From Candidatus Amoebophilus asiaticus 5a2 (lineage in GTDB: Bacteria; Bacteroidota; Bacteroidia; Cytophagales; Amoebophilaceae): a stretch of 64,000 nt of DNA. Shown in pieces: positions 27,820-36,441 of the stretch. The stretch lies in assembly GCF_000020565.1 (NCBI RefSeq), contig NC_010830.1, positions 1,820,365 to 1,884,364 of the forward strand, given 5' to 3'. Position 1 is the stretch's first letter; each line of letters begins with the position of its first letter. A model generated the notes under the pieces. It saw only the letters and a list, made by a program, of their open reading frames with translations. It was not told the origin of the DNA and searched no databases. The position numbers and the translations under genes were made by a program.

Positions 27820-27854
27820 TGTAAGCATACACATATATCATATTTTAAAATATT

Positions 27855-27885
27855 TATTAGTATATATTTTATATTTATACTAATA
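27855..27885 (+). promoter_or_regulatory. Inverted repeat upstream of the LRR gene
   Basis: TATTAGTATA (27855-27864) and its complement (27876-27885) flank an 11-bp AT-only centre and end 25 bp before the start codon of the F-box/LRR lipoprotein. It may be an operator or a cruciform. It is not related to the 26-bp palindrome of the other effector genes. AT-rich inverted repeats arise by chance, so confidence is limited. Confidence 0.45.
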
Positions 27886-27910
27886 TGCTTTCTTGTTAAC
27901 TTAAATCTCT

Positions 27911-30358
27911 ATGAAACCTAAACCATTACAGAAACTTGTAGCGCGTATTCTACTAATAAGCCTTATTTCACAAAGCTGCTCTAATTCCTCTAACCTACCT
28001 ATTTCAATAAAAAAGTCAACAGATGACAACCAACAAGTTGTTATTGAACAGTTAGTAAACAAGCAACTTGCCTCCAAGAAAGGTCATCTAATTACTTTTT
28101 ATGAAGAAGCAGGCCAATTGCGAGTAAAATTCAAGGAAAAGGTTGGAAGCTTTAGTAGAATACATACTTTACCTGTGTATATAGAGCAAGGTATTGAGAT
28201 AGCACCAGTAGCTAACTCTAAAGGGAGCCAAAATCTACTTACGCATGTGCATTTACCTAAAAACAAGCAGCCAGGCTATGTATATATAGGGAATATGGGG
28301 TTAAAAGGAGGCGTAGGGAGCGAAGATGAACAAGAGGACGAAGAGCCAAAGCAAGAAAAAAGAAAAGGTAAAAAGAGAGTGAAAGGTGAAAAAGAATATG
28401 AAAAGAAGGAAGAAGATCGATATCAGAAGAAAATAAAAGTAAGAAGAAGAGGAAAAGAAGAGCAAGAATCTGCAAAATTTAAGCGAAGAAGAGTATCACC
28501 TTATTCCTCGTTCGGAGAAGAACAAACCATAGAACAACCAGGCAAGAATAATTTAGAAGAATATCAAACCTTACTGCGATCTGGCATGGAGGGAGAAAGT
28601 GAAGCACAATTTCGGCTAGGGAGAAAGGCGTACGAAGCTTGGCAGAAGCAAGGTACAGAAGAATCTGCTCACAAAGCAGAAGTGTGGTTAAGCAAAGCAG
28701 CGGCACAAGACCATCCAATGGCAATTACTTTATTAAGAGAGCTAGCGGATAGTAGCTCTTCTGTGGAAAAGGACATTGTGCAGAGTTCTGTATCCCTTCC
28801 CATAGAGCTATGGCAAGAGATTTTTTCTTATTTAAAATTAGAAGATATTTTACCAGCAAGAATAGTTAATAAAGACTGGAATGAACTGATTACAGGCTAT
28901 AGGCAAACAGGTATAGTAGGGGTTGAGAATAAGCTTAAATCAGTTGTTAATCCAACTGGCTGGGTATGGACAATAGATAAGAGAATAGATTTCAAGAACA
29001 ATAAAAAGTTAAATAAGTTAACACCTGAAAGAATTTCCAGTTTTGCTTTTTATCATTTAATAAGGAATATAAAGAGTTTGCCACAAGCATTTTGGCCTCA
29101 TATAAAAGGTACCAAGATTCAGAGTATTGATTTAAGCGAGAATGAGATAGGTGCCCAAGGAGCAGTTAAGTTGGCTAAATATTTACAAGATACCCAAGTA
29201 CATACGGTTTATTTAAGTTTTAATGGTATAGGTGCTCAAGGAGCAGTTGAGTTTACTAAAAATTTACAGGGAACGAGGGTTCATACGGTTGACTTAAGCT
29301 GGAATAGAATAGGTGCTCAAGGAGTGGAAGAATTAATTAAACATTTACAAGCTACCAAAGTGCATACGGTTAATTTAAGGTTAAACCAAATAGGCGCTCA
29401 AGGAGTAGAAGAATTGGCTAAAAATTTACAGGGAACAAGTGTACATACAGTTAATTTAAGCGAAAATCATATAGGTGATCAAGGAGCCGAGGAATTATTT
29501 AGGTATTTACAGGGAACTCGAGTACATACGGTTTATTTAAGCTCGAACCAAATAGGCGCACAAGGGGCAGAAAGATTGGCTAAACAATTACTAGGAACCA
29601 GTGTACATACAATTGATTTAAGCGGGAATCATATAGGCGACCGAGGAGCCGAAGGATTTGCCCAGCATTTACAGAGAACTAGTGTACATACGGTTGATTT
29701 AAGCGAAAATCATATAGGCGACCGAGGAGCCATAGAGTTTGCCAAAAATTTGCAAGGAACAAGTGTGCATACGGTTTATTTAAATCATAATAAAATAGGT
29801 GCACAAGGAGCTATAGAATTGGCTAAGCATTTACAGGGAAGTAGTGTACAGAAGATTAATTTAAGCCATAATCAGATAGGTGCACAAGGAGCCGAAGGAT
29901 TGGCTAAACATTTACAGGGAACCCAAGTACATACGATCAATTTATGGGCGAATCAGATAGGCGCCCAAGGAGCCGTAGAGTTTGCCAAGAATTTACAAGG
30001 AACAAATGTGCATACGGTTTATTTAGGATATAATCAGATAGGTGCACAAGGAGCTGAAGGATTGGCTAAAAATTTACAGGGAACCAGCGTACATACAGTT
30101 GATTTAACCTCGAATCAAATAGGCGACCAAGGAGCGGAAGGTTTGGCTAAGTATCTACAGGGAACACAGGTGCATACGGTTAATTTAAGTTCGAATAATA
30201 TAGGCGCACAAGGAGCGGAAGAATTGGCTAAAAGTTTACAAGGAACCAGTGTACATACAGTTGATTTAAGATGGAATGATATAGGCGCTGATATACAAAG
30301 ATTACTCGTGGAACAATATCCGCATATTAAATGGAGCTTTTCGCCTGTCTTCTTTTAA
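27911..30358 (+). CDS. Lipoprotein with F-box, Sel1-like repeat and leucine-rich repeats
   Basis: 815 residues. The lipoprotein signal ends ISQSC (about residue 24). The shared N-terminal module (about 25-140) has KKGHLITFYEEAGQL and VYIGNMGLKGGVG and ends in an acidic linker. A strongly basic segment (about 150-200) contains KKIKVRRR and KFKRRRV, resembling nuclear localisation signals. A Sel1-like stretch follows (about 230-275), then an F-box (about 295-340: LPIELWQEIFSYLKLEDIL), the SKP1-binding fold of SCF ubiquitin ligases, then about 14 RNI-type leucine-rich repeats of 27 residues (IGAQGAEGLAKHLQGT-VHTV). This is the layout of eukaryotic F-box/LRR substrate receptors and suggests recruitment of host proteins to SCF. 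Confidence 0.92.
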   Translation: MKPKPLQKLVARILLISLISQSCSNSSNLPISIKKSTDDNQQVVIEQLVNKQLASKKGHLITFYEEAGQLRVKFKEKVGSFSRIHTLPVYIEQGIEIAPVANSKGSQNLLTHVHLPKNKQPGYVYIGNMGLKGGVGSEDEQEDEEPKQEKRKGKKRVKGEKEYEKKEEDRYQKKIKVRRRGKEEQESAKFKRRRVSPYSSFGEEQTIEQPGKNNLEEYQTLLRSGMEGESEAQFRLGRKAYEAWQKQGTEESAHKAEVWLSKAAAQDHPMAITLLRELADSSSSVEKDIVQSSVSLPIELWQEIFSYLKLEDILPARIVNKDWNELITGYRQTGIVGVENKLKSVVNPTGWVWTIDKRIDFKNNKKLNKLTPERISSFAFYHLIRNIKSLPQAFWPHIKGTKIQSIDLSENEIGAQGAVKLAKYLQDTQVHTVYLSFNGIGAQGAVEFTKNLQGTRVHTVDLSWNRIGAQGVEELIKHLQATKVHTVNLRLNQIGAQGVEELAKNLQGTSVHTVNLSENHIGDQGAEELFRYLQGTRVHTVYLSSNQIGAQGAERLAKQLLGTSVHTIDLSGNHIGDRGAEGFAQHLQRTSVHTVDLSENHIGDRGAIEFAKNLQGTSVHTVYLNHNKIGAQGAIELAKHLQGSSVQKINLSHNQIGAQGAEGLAKHLQGTQVHTINLWANQIGAQGAVEFAKNLQGTNVHTVYLGYNQIGAQGAEGLAKNLQGTSVHTVDLTSNQIGDQGAEGLAKYLQGTQVHTVNLSSNNIGAQGAEELAKSLQGTSVHTVDLRWNDIGADIQRLLVEQYPHIKWSFSPVFF

Positions 30359-30361
30359 TTT

Positions 30362-31038
30362 ATGAAAATTTCCATCGTATTATATAAGACGCTAGCGGAT
30401 GGGAGCCATCCGCTCATAGTTCTGATTAGCCAGCTGAAAGCTTAAGGAGTACTTCTCAACATGACTTTCTTGCTCGGCAAAGTTATGGGATTTTAATAAG
30501 CATGCGCCTAAAAGGAATCACCCTGATAGAAAATTACTAGAAGCCATCCTTGTGCAAAAGAAAGCTACCTATCACACGAAGCTTCTAGAACTTGCAAGTG
30601 AACAAAAATTCCTTTCCCTCCAGCAGCTGGTACAAGCAATCGAAGAGCCTAAACAAGCCTCACAAGAGCTATTCTCGTTTCTTTTAGAAGTTTGCCAAAA
30701 TCTAGTTCAAAGTGGTAAAATAGGAAGAGTACGACTTTACAAGCGACTTTTAACTTCTTTAAAAGAGTTCACAGGTAGCAGGCTATTATGCTTTAGCAAT
30801 ACCGATATACTTTTTTTGAACCGTTACGAAGCCTTTCTCTATAAACAAGGACTCAGTGAGAACTCCATTGGCATTTATTTTAAAGTTTTAAGAGCACTCC
30901 TTAATAAAGATCCAAGCTAAGTACATGAAAGAGGAGCACTATCCTTTTGATAACTATTCGCTTGGTAAATTTAGTATGCTCAGGCAAAAGCGTGCCATGA
31001 GCCACTACCCTACTGACATATATCAACTTAAAGATTAA
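30362..31038 (+). pseudogene. Tyrosine recombinase pseudogene, catalytic domain missing
   Basis: Begins 4 bp after the LRR gene with MKISIVLYKTLADGSHPLI, the arm-binding start of Bacteroidota integrases. Stops follow, then EYFST and KLWDFNKHAPKRNHPD, and an open piece (30552-30920) that is the SAM-like core-binding domain (RLYKRLLTSLKEF, LSENSIGIYFKVLRALLNK). A frameshift leads to KYMKEEHYPFDNYSLGKF and the frame ends with YQLKD. Everything fits an integrase up to the start of the catalytic domain, which is absent, so it cannot recombine DNA. Confidence 0.8.
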
Positions 31039-31239
31039 AATTTTAGAAATCTTTCTCTTTACTACAATCATACTTTAAATTTGCAGAAAGTATTTGATAT
31101 CTATTTTATGTTATAAGTACTGGTTTAGTTTTAGCTGTCCCCACTACTTTATAAAAATCCAATAGAATAAATATACATCCAATTATTGGCAAATGAAGTT
31201 AAAGACATACATTCTTTGACTAATAACTTATTACTTTAT

Positions 31240-32073
31240 ATGTTTAAAAATAAAAAATATATTTTACAAACTTTATTAATCATATGCTTGCCTGTCTCAC
31301 TTATATATGCAGCTCCACGTTATAATAAGAGACAAAATAATGGTTTTTCATGGGAAAGCACACGATTAAGTTTAGAATATGGATTTGGTGTAGTTCCATA
31401 TGCATACATGACTCCCACACATAAATTTAAAATTAGGGGAACTAAGGCTCCCATCAAAACTAAATTTAACCATAACCTGAAGATGCTAGCTGGTTATAGT
31501 TTTGCAATTTCAGAGAAGCGCAGAATAGGTTTTGAAGCAGGAATAGGCTATGGTTTTTCTAGAGTTACCAGAATACCAGAATTTGAAATTATCTTCACAG
31601 AAAACCATTTAAAGTTACCATTACTCATATCCATTACAAAGGTTTATGATATATCATTTTATTTTGCATATAGCCTCATACTAGGATACGAATTTAATAT
31701 CATCCTAACATCTGACTATAAACAATCAGGGGATTACTATGAGTTGCCCGTTTCTATGCAAGGGGATCAGAATGTTAAAAAATCCGTAGCTAATTTTTCT
31801 CGGTTTTCTGGTGTTATTTTATTAGGCCACCGTGCTGACTTTCCTAAAGGAATTTATGCAGAGCTTAGGAGTGAAATTCCTATAGAACTATTCAAGCTTA
31901 TGTCTAGTTTAGATGATGATGATTTTGGAAAAGATATTGAACTTGATACTACTTTTGTAAATCTTATGAGACTTATAAATGCTAATTATTTACAACTTAA
32001 CGTTGGTATAAATATAATGGAATGGTTATATCCTAAAGAAAATTTACAAACAAGAGATAAAAGAAACAGATAA
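31240..32073 (+). CDS. Predicted outer-membrane beta-barrel protein
   Basis: I prefer the ATG at 31240, because it gives a typical signal peptide (MFKNKKYILQTLLIICLPVSLIYA); a longer frame with a TTG start at 31186 does not. The mature part alternates hydrophobic and polar residues in short strands with Tyr/Gly/aromatic ends (LSLEYGFGVVPYAYM, FEAGIGYGFSRV, FYFAYSLILGYEF), the pattern of PorT-type or OmpA-like small barrels of Bacteroidota. No specific function is recognised. It stands alone on its strand between the LRR gene remnant and the GH3/beta-lactamase gene. Confidence 0.65.
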   Translation: MFKNKKYILQTLLIICLPVSLIYAAPRYNKRQNNGFSWESTRLSLEYGFGVVPYAYMTPTHKFKIRGTKAPIKTKFNHNLKMLAGYSFAISEKRRIGFEAGIGYGFSRVTRIPEFEIIFTENHLKLPLLISITKVYDISFYFAYSLILGYEFNIILTSDYKQSGDYYELPVSMQGDQNVKKSVANFSRFSGVILLGHRADFPKGIYAELRSEIPIELFKLMSSLDDDDFGKDIELDTTFVNLMRLINANYLQLNVGINIMEWLYPKENLQTRDKRNR

Positions 32074-32617
32074 CTAGCAAAACAAGCTAAATAACTAATA
32101 GAATTTCCCAGCAAATCTTATTGATTTCTAATACTTGCTGGGAAGACACTGTTAAGTGTATACCTTAACGTGGATATATCATATTAGGAATAGAAAGAAA
32201 TGCCTGAAAAAAATCCTATTTTACTTGGTATCCAACCAATAATAAATCCGCCTTTTATAGTGCACTTCTATACTTGCCAGCTAGCTACATTGAGATATAT
32301 AAGGAACATTTTTCAGAAAGTAGTTTTGTTTTAAATAGAGGTATTATTAGATTTCTACTAAACCCGAAAAATATATAAATATGGACAATCGGTAAGAAAA
32401 TCTTTGTTACGTATAGTAGCTTTATCTTAAATTAAAAGGTTTAATAGAACTAAGTATTTAACACATTTAGGCCTTTATACTCTATGGCAACATTCAAGCT
32501 TATGCAACTACACAAAATTTATAAATAGGCTATAAAATAAGCATATAGATAATAAACAGCTTTACAAATCTTTACACTTACCAACCATTCAAACTGTCTT
32601 AGTATCCAACTGTTAAT
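32074..32617. other. Intergenic stretch with one hairpin
   Basis: The only structure is an inverted repeat, TTCCCAGCAA (32105-32114) with its complement at 32135-32144, about 30 bp after the barrel gene. It has a 20-nt loop and no T-run, and may terminate or stabilise the transcript. A 43-codon ORF near 32200 (MPEKNPILLGIQ...) has no support. The rest is AT-rich and holds nothing I recognise. Confidence 0.5.
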
Positions 32618-35600
32618 TTATTGTTCCATATTCTGCAAAGCTTGGTAAACAATATCTTGTAGCTTAATACGTATATTTTGCTCAGCCAGCTTGTTATTTT
32701 CTTGGGTAGGATAGGTTCTATTAGATAGTATAATATATACAAGATTATACTTTGGATCTACCCAAGCAGCCGTGCCTGTAAAGCCCAAATGCCCATAAGT
32801 ATCAGCAGAAGCATATAAAGATGTGTTAGACTTATGCTTGCTGTCTAGCTTGGTAGGCAATTCTGGTTTATCCCATCCAAGTCCCCGCCGATTATTTTTA
32901 AAAGCGTGGCTAGTAAACTGTTTTATAACTTTCTTTTTTAAATATCTTTTTCCTCCATAATAGCCACCTTGCAAATTCATTTGCAGAATAACAGCCAAAT
33001 CATGAGCATTGCTAAAGAGCCCAGCGTTTCCTGCTACACCCCCACAGATTGCAGCTTGTGGGTCATGAACAATACCATGAATGGGGGTAGTTCTAAAAAA
33101 GTCACACTCTGCTGTAGGCGCTATTTGCTGTAAACTAATTCTTTCTAATGGGTTATAACCAACTAGAGCAGCTCCTAAAGATTGATAGAATTTATTAGCA
33201 AGAAAAATCTCCATAGGCTGTTGTAACAATTTCTCTATTAGCCTATGCATAATATGGAAGCTTAAGTCATTATAATGGTAACCATGTGTTTTAGATGGCT
33301 TTTTTGTTTTATCTTTTTCTTTTATTGGAGAGTTGATATATAGATCCCACATAAGCTCTTTTAATAAATGAGGGGCATATAGCTCCGTACCTATTCTATT
33401 GGGATAGCTTGCCGATGGATAGTTGCTAAACAGTTTCTTGCTTAATTTACTATCTTTTTGAAACAAAATGCTTCTTGTTATACCATAATCTAGTAATCCA
33501 GCTTGGTGAGCCAAAATTGACTTGATAGTTATATTTTTTTTATTGGTGGCAGACAGTTCTGGTAAATAGGTAGAAACTTTTTGTGTTATATCTAACTTAT
33601 TCTGACTTACTAAATACATGATTGCCTGCAAAGGCCCTACTACCTTGGTTATGGAAGCAATATCATAAAGTGTTGTATTAGTAACGGGATTCTTTTTTGC
33701 GTACGTATGATAACCATAAGCTTTCTCAAAAACTATTTTCCCATTTCTAGCTATCAACACTTGGCAGCCTGGCATCACCTCTTCTAAAATTGCATCCTCT
33801 ACAATTTTATCAATACCTTGTAATATGCGACTATCCATTTGCACAGCTTCTGGCAAAGCATAACCAAGCCTTTTTATACTTTTTGTTCTAATACCCCATT
33901 CCGACTTCCAAGCATTAGGTATACTAACAGGCAAATTACCCACAGCTGGCAAGGCTCCAAAAATAATCTGAGGCACCACTTGTTCTGCTATAGGATCATC
34001 TTGGTAAGCTGCTATAAGATGTTGCATGTTTTGGAATAATTCTAAACTATAAACACTTCCAAAAACCACTATTAAAACTTTTGTATTGGCGTGCTGTAGT
34101 TTAGTTAAAAAGCTTAATAATTCTGGCTGTAAACCAAATTTATTAGCTCTGTTACCAGCTAAGTCGTGTAAGCCTACGATAACCAACGAATAATTCTCTA
34201 GCTCATCTGCCAGTTGCTGTAGCATATTAACGTCTAGTGATGTCCTATTGAGTGTATAGTGAGCAACAGGAGCATATTGCGATAAAAACTGACCAAAAAT
34301 AGTAGATGGCTTATTAGTAGCAACTGTATTCTGTTGGTTGATTGATTTCTGTGCTTCTGCAGTAATAGGCTGCTTAATAATAGAAAGTGAAGCAATCTTA
34401 TGTTTATTTAATTTGGTAATGGGAATCAAATCGTCTTGGTTGGCTACTAATGTAATGGCTTGTTCAAATAGTTTCTGCTTTAGCACTTGAGCCTGAGGTG
34501 TATTGAGTTGCTCGTACAACCCATCTATTTCTATAGACTTCCACTGATGTAAGTCCATCTGGTATTTGACTGCTAGAATTTTCTTAACCTTTTCTTCTAC
34601 TACTTCCTTAGCTAATTTACCTTGCTCAATAGCAGATTTAATGAGTGCAATAGCTTTAGGCACATCTTCCGGGAAAAGTAAAATATCATTCCCTGCTTGC
34701 AAAGCTAGTAAGTCTACTTCACCAGGCTGATAGTACTTACTAACAGCCTTCATATTAAGCGCATCTGTAAAAATAAGTCCTTTAAAACCCAATTTGTTTT
34801 TTAAGAGCTGGGTCACAATATGAGATGAGAGAGATGCAGCTCGGTTAGGTGTTTTTTCATAAGCTGGTAAATAGATATGAGAAACCATAATACCTCCTAC
34901 ATTAGCACGTATTGCTTTTCTAAATGGATAAAGCTCTATAGATTCTAACCGAGTAATATCATATGGAATAGTAGGCAGTTCATGATGCGGATCTTTACTA
35001 GCATCTCCTATACCAGGAAAATGTTTAGCTACTGCTAATATACCGTTATCTTGTAATCCTTGAATATAGGCTAGTCCTTTACTAATTACACTCCCCTTAC
35101 CATCTCCAAAAGCTCTATTACCTATACCTGGGTTGTCTGGATTGTTATTGATATCAATTACAGGAGCAAAGTTAACATGTATACCTAGTAGTTTAAGCTG
35201 GCGTGCAATTTCAGCACCCATATCATAAATAAGCTGATGATCTTGTATAGCACCTAAGGTCATCTGCCTAGGGTAGCTTATTGTGTTAGTAAGACGCATA
35301 CCAAGCCCCCATTCTGCATCTATAGCTAAAAGTAAAGGTGTTTTTGCTTTTAGTTGGTATTGATTGGTAAGTTTTGCTTGGCTGATAGGATCACCTTGAA
35401 AAAAAATAAGTCCTCCAATATTATATCGTTGTATTAAGTTTTCTATAAATTCATGATGCTTTTCGCCTTGGTTAGAATAAGCAGCTACCATAAAAAGCTG
35501 TCCAATACGTTCTTCCAAAGTGAGCCGTTGAAACTGATATTCTATCCAACCTGCTTTATCTGATGGAATTGATTGGGTAGGAATAAAGGTAAGGGAGAAA

Positions 35601-35641
35601 AACAATATAGCAGTTATAAAGGGTATAGCGAAGCGTTTCAT
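32618..35641 (-). CDS. GH3 beta-N-acetylhexosaminidase fused to a beta-lactamase-fold serine hydrolase
   Basis: 1007 residues with a signal peptide (1-24). The N-terminal glycoside hydrolase family 3 domain (about 35-380) resembles NagZ, with KHFPGIGDASKDPHHELP (catalytic His-Asp loop) and GLIFTDALNM (nucleophile Asp near residue 293). A GH3 C-terminal domain follows (to about 600). A class C beta-lactamase/DD-peptidase-like domain (about 620-1000) has SITK (Ser near 660), YND and a HLGFTG motif. The fusion is common in Bacteroidota. It probably trims peptidoglycan or recycles muropeptides in the periplasm, consistent with GlmS being kept. Confidence 0.9.
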   Translation of the reverse strand: MKRFAIPFITAILFFSLTFIPTQSIPSDKAGWIEYQFQRLTLEERIGQLFMVAAYSNQGEKHHEFIENLIQRYNIGGLIFFQGDPISQAKLTNQYQLKAKTPLLLAIDAEWGLGMRLTNTISYPRQMTLGAIQDHQLIYDMGAEIARQLKLLGIHVNFAPVIDINNNPDNPGIGNRAFGDGKGSVISKGLAYIQGLQDNGILAVAKHFPGIGDASKDPHHELPTIPYDITRLESIELYPFRKAIRANVGGIMVSHIYLPAYEKTPNRAASLSSHIVTQLLKNKLGFKGLIFTDALNMKAVSKYYQPGEVDLLALQAGNDILLFPEDVPKAIALIKSAIEQGKLAKEVVEEKVKKILAVKYQMDLHQWKSIEIDGLYEQLNTPQAQVLKQKLFEQAITLVANQDDLIPITKLNKHKIASLSIIKQPITAEAQKSINQQNTVATNKPSTIFGQFLSQYAPVAHYTLNRTSLDVNMLQQLADELENYSLVIVGLHDLAGNRANKFGLQPELLSFLTKLQHANTKVLIVVFGSVYSLELFQNMQHLIAAYQDDPIAEQVVPQIIFGALPAVGNLPVSIPNAWKSEWGIRTKSIKRLGYALPEAVQMDSRILQGIDKIVEDAILEEVMPGCQVLIARNGKIVFEKAYGYHTYAKKNPVTNTTLYDIASITKVVGPLQAIMYLVSQNKLDITQKVSTYLPELSATNKKNITIKSILAHQAGLLDYGITRSILFQKDSKLSKKLFSNYPSASYPNRIGTELYAPHLLKELMWDLYINSPIKEKDKTKKPSKTHGYHYNDLSFHIMHRLIEKLLQQPMEIFLANKFYQSLGAALVGYNPLERISLQQIAPTAECDFFRTTPIHGIVHDPQAAICGGVAGNAGLFSNAHDLAVILQMNLQGGYYGGKRYLKKKVIKQFTSHAFKNNRRGLGWDKPELPTKLDSKHKSNTSLYASADTYGHLGFTGTAAWVDPKYNLVYIILSNRTYPTQENNKLAEQNIRIKLQDIVYQALQNMEQ

Positions 35642-35750
35642 AAATTAAAGGTAATAATGTGTAGATAAGAAACAACATGCTAATTGATAGCAGCAAGCTG
35701 TATTATATAAATTTTTCTCTGTCAACTTTATCTTATTGTATACAAGTTAC

Positions 35751-36203
35751 ATGCAATTTATTAATTTTTCTACTTTTAATTATAAAGTCCGTACAATAGC
35801 AGATAAGCATTATATTTTTGATATTATACGTAAAAAGTATGTGCGGCTGACTCCTGAAGAATGGACAAGGCAACATCTAGTACATTATTTGACCCAAGAA
35901 CTATCATACCCTAAAGGCTTAATTAGAATAGAAAAACAAATACAAGGACACTATATTGTTAATAGACCTGATCTTGTTATTTATGATAGAATCGGCAACC
36001 CTTTTCTTATAGCAGAATGCAAAGCATCTCATATACCTATTTCTGATAAGGTTTATAGCCAACTGGCTCGTTATAATAGAAATCTTAAAGCCAAACTATT
36101 GGTAATAAGTAATGGACAAGAGTATGGTTGCTGGAAAATGAGTTATGATGGGTTAGGCCATGAAATTTTAGATACCATTCCTGTTTTTGATAGCTTGGTT
36201 TAA
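35751..36203 (+). CDS. HsdR N-terminal-type nuclease domain protein
   Basis: 150 residues with the ATG at 35751; a TTG 15 bp upstream is less likely. It is a small stand-alone protein of the type I restriction enzyme R N-terminal family (HSDR_N_2), with a PD-(D/E)xK-like core: RPDLVIYD, then LIAECKAS with E and K. Such short proteins are common in Bacteroidota genomes, often near holA, and are not part of a restriction system. DNA cleavage is predicted from the fold only. No hsdM or hsdS is nearby. Confidence 0.8.
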   Translation: MQFINFSTFNYKVRTIADKHYIFDIIRKKYVRLTPEEWTRQHLVHYLTQELSYPKGLIRIEKQIQGHYIVNRPDLVIYDRIGNPFLIAECKASHIPISDKVYSQLARYNRNLKAKLLVISNGQEYGCWKMSYDGLGHEILDTIPVFDSLV

Positions 36204-36441
36204 AAATTAACAGCCATTCTTATCATATTGCGTCAAAAGGGCTTGTATGCCATATATATTGTCCGTAAGCCTTCTATAGCTACTGTTATAAATAAGCTTA
36301 TAAAAATGCCAGGAAATAATTTATGCCCTTTAGTGAAATATGTCAGTAAATTAAAAAATCAACTTTATTGTGACACATTTATAGATAAGACCTAACATCA
36401 GTTTAGGGTATGCGTAAAATTAACATTCCTTAAATACACTA

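Noticed and set aside
29130..30300. Second repeat array after the F-box region
   Set aside because: It encodes leucine-rich repeats of 27 residues in a single frame and is not a non-coding repeat.
35751..36203. Type I restriction system
   Set aside because: Only the small HsdR-N-type domain is present, with no helicase part and no hsdM or hsdS nearby.
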